From Candidatus Jacksonbacteria bacterium RIFCSPLOWO2_02_FULL_44_20 (lineage in GTDB: Bacteria; Patescibacteriota; Patescibacteriia; UBA9629), in NCBI GenBank assembly GCA_001818155.1, contig MHJU01000038.1:1-39890 (forward strand): 39,890 bases of DNA, in the 5' to 3' direction. A model generated the notes under the pieces. That model was not told the DNA's origin and searched no databases. It worked only from the letters and a program-made list of their open reading frames with translations. How positions within the stretch are numbered: the stretch's first letter is position 1; each line of letters begins with the position of its first letter. This document shows positions 38,570-39,890 of this stretch, piece by piece. The position numbers were made by a program, and so were the translations under genes.

Positions 38570-38750
38570 AGAAGCGAGTCATTGTTTTGAGCCTGACGCT
38601 TTTGGTTTTTGACACGAACGCGCGAAGAGCAAAACAAGAATTATTAAAATACGATTACGATTATTATAGTATACTCCAAGATAATAGGAATTAAAAGCCT
38701 TGCAAAACGCGGCATTGCGTTTTCTAAAAGAGAGGTGTATTTTTCTAGAT

Positions 38751-39851
38751 ATGAAAATAGGCATACCAAAAGAGATCAAAGATAAAGAAAATCGCGTGTC
38801 GCTCGCGCCGGTTGGCGCCAAAATGCTTGTGAAGCAAAAACACGCGGTTATCATTGAAAAAAACGCAGGAGCTGGCGCGGGTTTTGAAGATACAGAATAC
38901 ACCGCGGCTGGCGCAAAAATTGGCACTGCTAGCGAGGTATGGAACACGGATTTAGTCGTTAAGGTAAAAGAGCCGCTTCTACATGAATATCATTTTTTGA
39001 AAGGACAAATGTTGTTTACGTATCTTCATCTTGCCGGCGTGACAAAAACTTTAACAGACGCGCTTTTGGAAACTAAAACAACCGGCATTGCGTATGAAAC
39101 TGTTGAGGACGAATATAAACGTTTGCCGCTTTTGGCGCCGATGAGTGCCATTGCCGGGAATATGGCAGTGCATGTCGGCAGTTATTATCTTGCGAAAGTA
39201 AACGGCGGCAAAGGGGTGCTTTTAGGCGAAGCGCTTGGAAATTTTTATGGCAAAGTGGTCGTTATCGGAGACGGAGTTGTCGGGCGGCACGCGGCAAAGA
39301 CGGCTTATGGAATGGGCGCGAGCGTATATCTTTTTGGTCGTCATGAGGAGCGGATGGGCCATTTACGCGAGAGCATCGGACGCGATGCGCATATTTTGTT
39401 GTCTCGTCCTAAAGATATTGCCAAAGAGGTGAAAGATGCGGATCTTATTATCGGAGCAGTGCTCGTAACCGGCGCAAAGGCACCATACGTTGTAACAAAA
39501 GAGATGGTAAAAACAATGCAAAAAGGATCGGTGATTGTGGACGTGAGTATAGATCAAGGTGGTTGCATTGAAACATCGCACCCAACTAAACATTCTGATC
39601 CGGTTTTTGCGCAGTATGGTGTTACGCACTATTGCGTTACCAATATGCCGGGCGCGTATCCGCGCACTTCAACGCTTGCATTAACTAGCGCAACTTTGCC
39701 ATATGTTCTCAAACTAGCTCAAAAAGGCATTGACGCTTTGCGCGAGGATAAAAATTTTTGTAAAGGACTCAATACATATAACGGACTTTTAACATATAAA
39801 CCGGTTGCGGAATCGTTAGAAATGATGCGGCAGTATCAAGAATTTGCATAG
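38751..39851 (+). CDS. ald: Alanine dehydrogenase
   Basis: MKIGIPKEIKDKENRVSLAPVGAKML; APMSAIAGNMAVHVGSYYL; VVIGDGVVGRHAAKTAYGMGA; VDVSIDQGGCIETSHPTKHSDPVF; start moved to ATG 38751. Confidence 0.92.
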   Translation: MKIGIPKEIKDKENRVSLAPVGAKMLVKQKHAVIIEKNAGAGAGFEDTEYTAAGAKIGTASEVWNTDLVVKVKEPLLHEYHFLKGQMLFTYLHLAGVTKTLTDALLETKTTGIAYETVEDEYKRLPLLAPMSAIAGNMAVHVGSYYLAKVNGGKGVLLGEALGNFYGKVVVIGDGVVGRHAAKTAYGMGASVYLFGRHEERMGHLRESIGRDAHILLSRPKDIAKEVKDADLIIGAVLVTGAKAPYVVTKEMVKTMQKGSVIVDVSIDQGGCIETSHPTKHSDPVFAQYGVTHYCVTNMPGAYPRTSTLALTSATLPYVLKLAQKGIDALREDKNFCKGLNTYNGLLTYKPVAESLEMMRQYQEFA

Positions 39852-39890
39852 TCGTTCATTGAAACATGAAACTCTTCATCGCAGTTAAAC

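Noticed and set aside
1-39890. CRISPR array
   Set aside because: No regularly spaced direct repeats or cas-like genes were seen.

Overview
This 39.9 kb window looks like a bacterial chromosome segment, probably Patescibacteria/CPR (Parcubacteria-like). That assignment is inferred from protein style and gene content only. Core content: tRNA-Gln; a TrmB-like regulator divergent from a NitT/TauT-type ABC importer with an embedded methyltransferase; nfo; a pilin-like protein and a large Ig-like surface protein; rpoC and rpoB; a copper gene cluster (small Cys/His/Met membrane protein, HMA-SafE-cupredoxin fusion, CopA); xseA (with an N-terminal HEAT-like extension) and xseB; pilB; rnc, nusB and rpmF (rpmF is absent from the ORF track); a DUF192 protein; a DEAD-box helicase; typA; two AAA_14/DUF4143 ATPases; a second TrmB-like regulator; an SPFH protein; and alanine dehydrogenase. 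The most notable accessory material is (1) an integron-like arrangement at about 30.3-31.75 kb: one low-GC cassette-like gene bounded by near-identical 27-bp inverted repeats, a 122-nt attC-like nested dyad directly 3' of it, a divergent decayed tyrosine recombinase whose catalytic Arg is now Trp, and a fragment of a second NitT/TauT ATPase at the far junction; (2) a DUF4143 ATPase gene inserted exactly between typA and its terminator, flanked by a 24-bp perfect direct repeat of the typA 3' end and carrying its own promoter/operator; (3) a predicted ~225-nt structured leader upstream of the pilin-like gene, with mutually exclusive helices and a 14-nt perfect Shine-Dalgarno. All family assignments are by eye; no searches were run.
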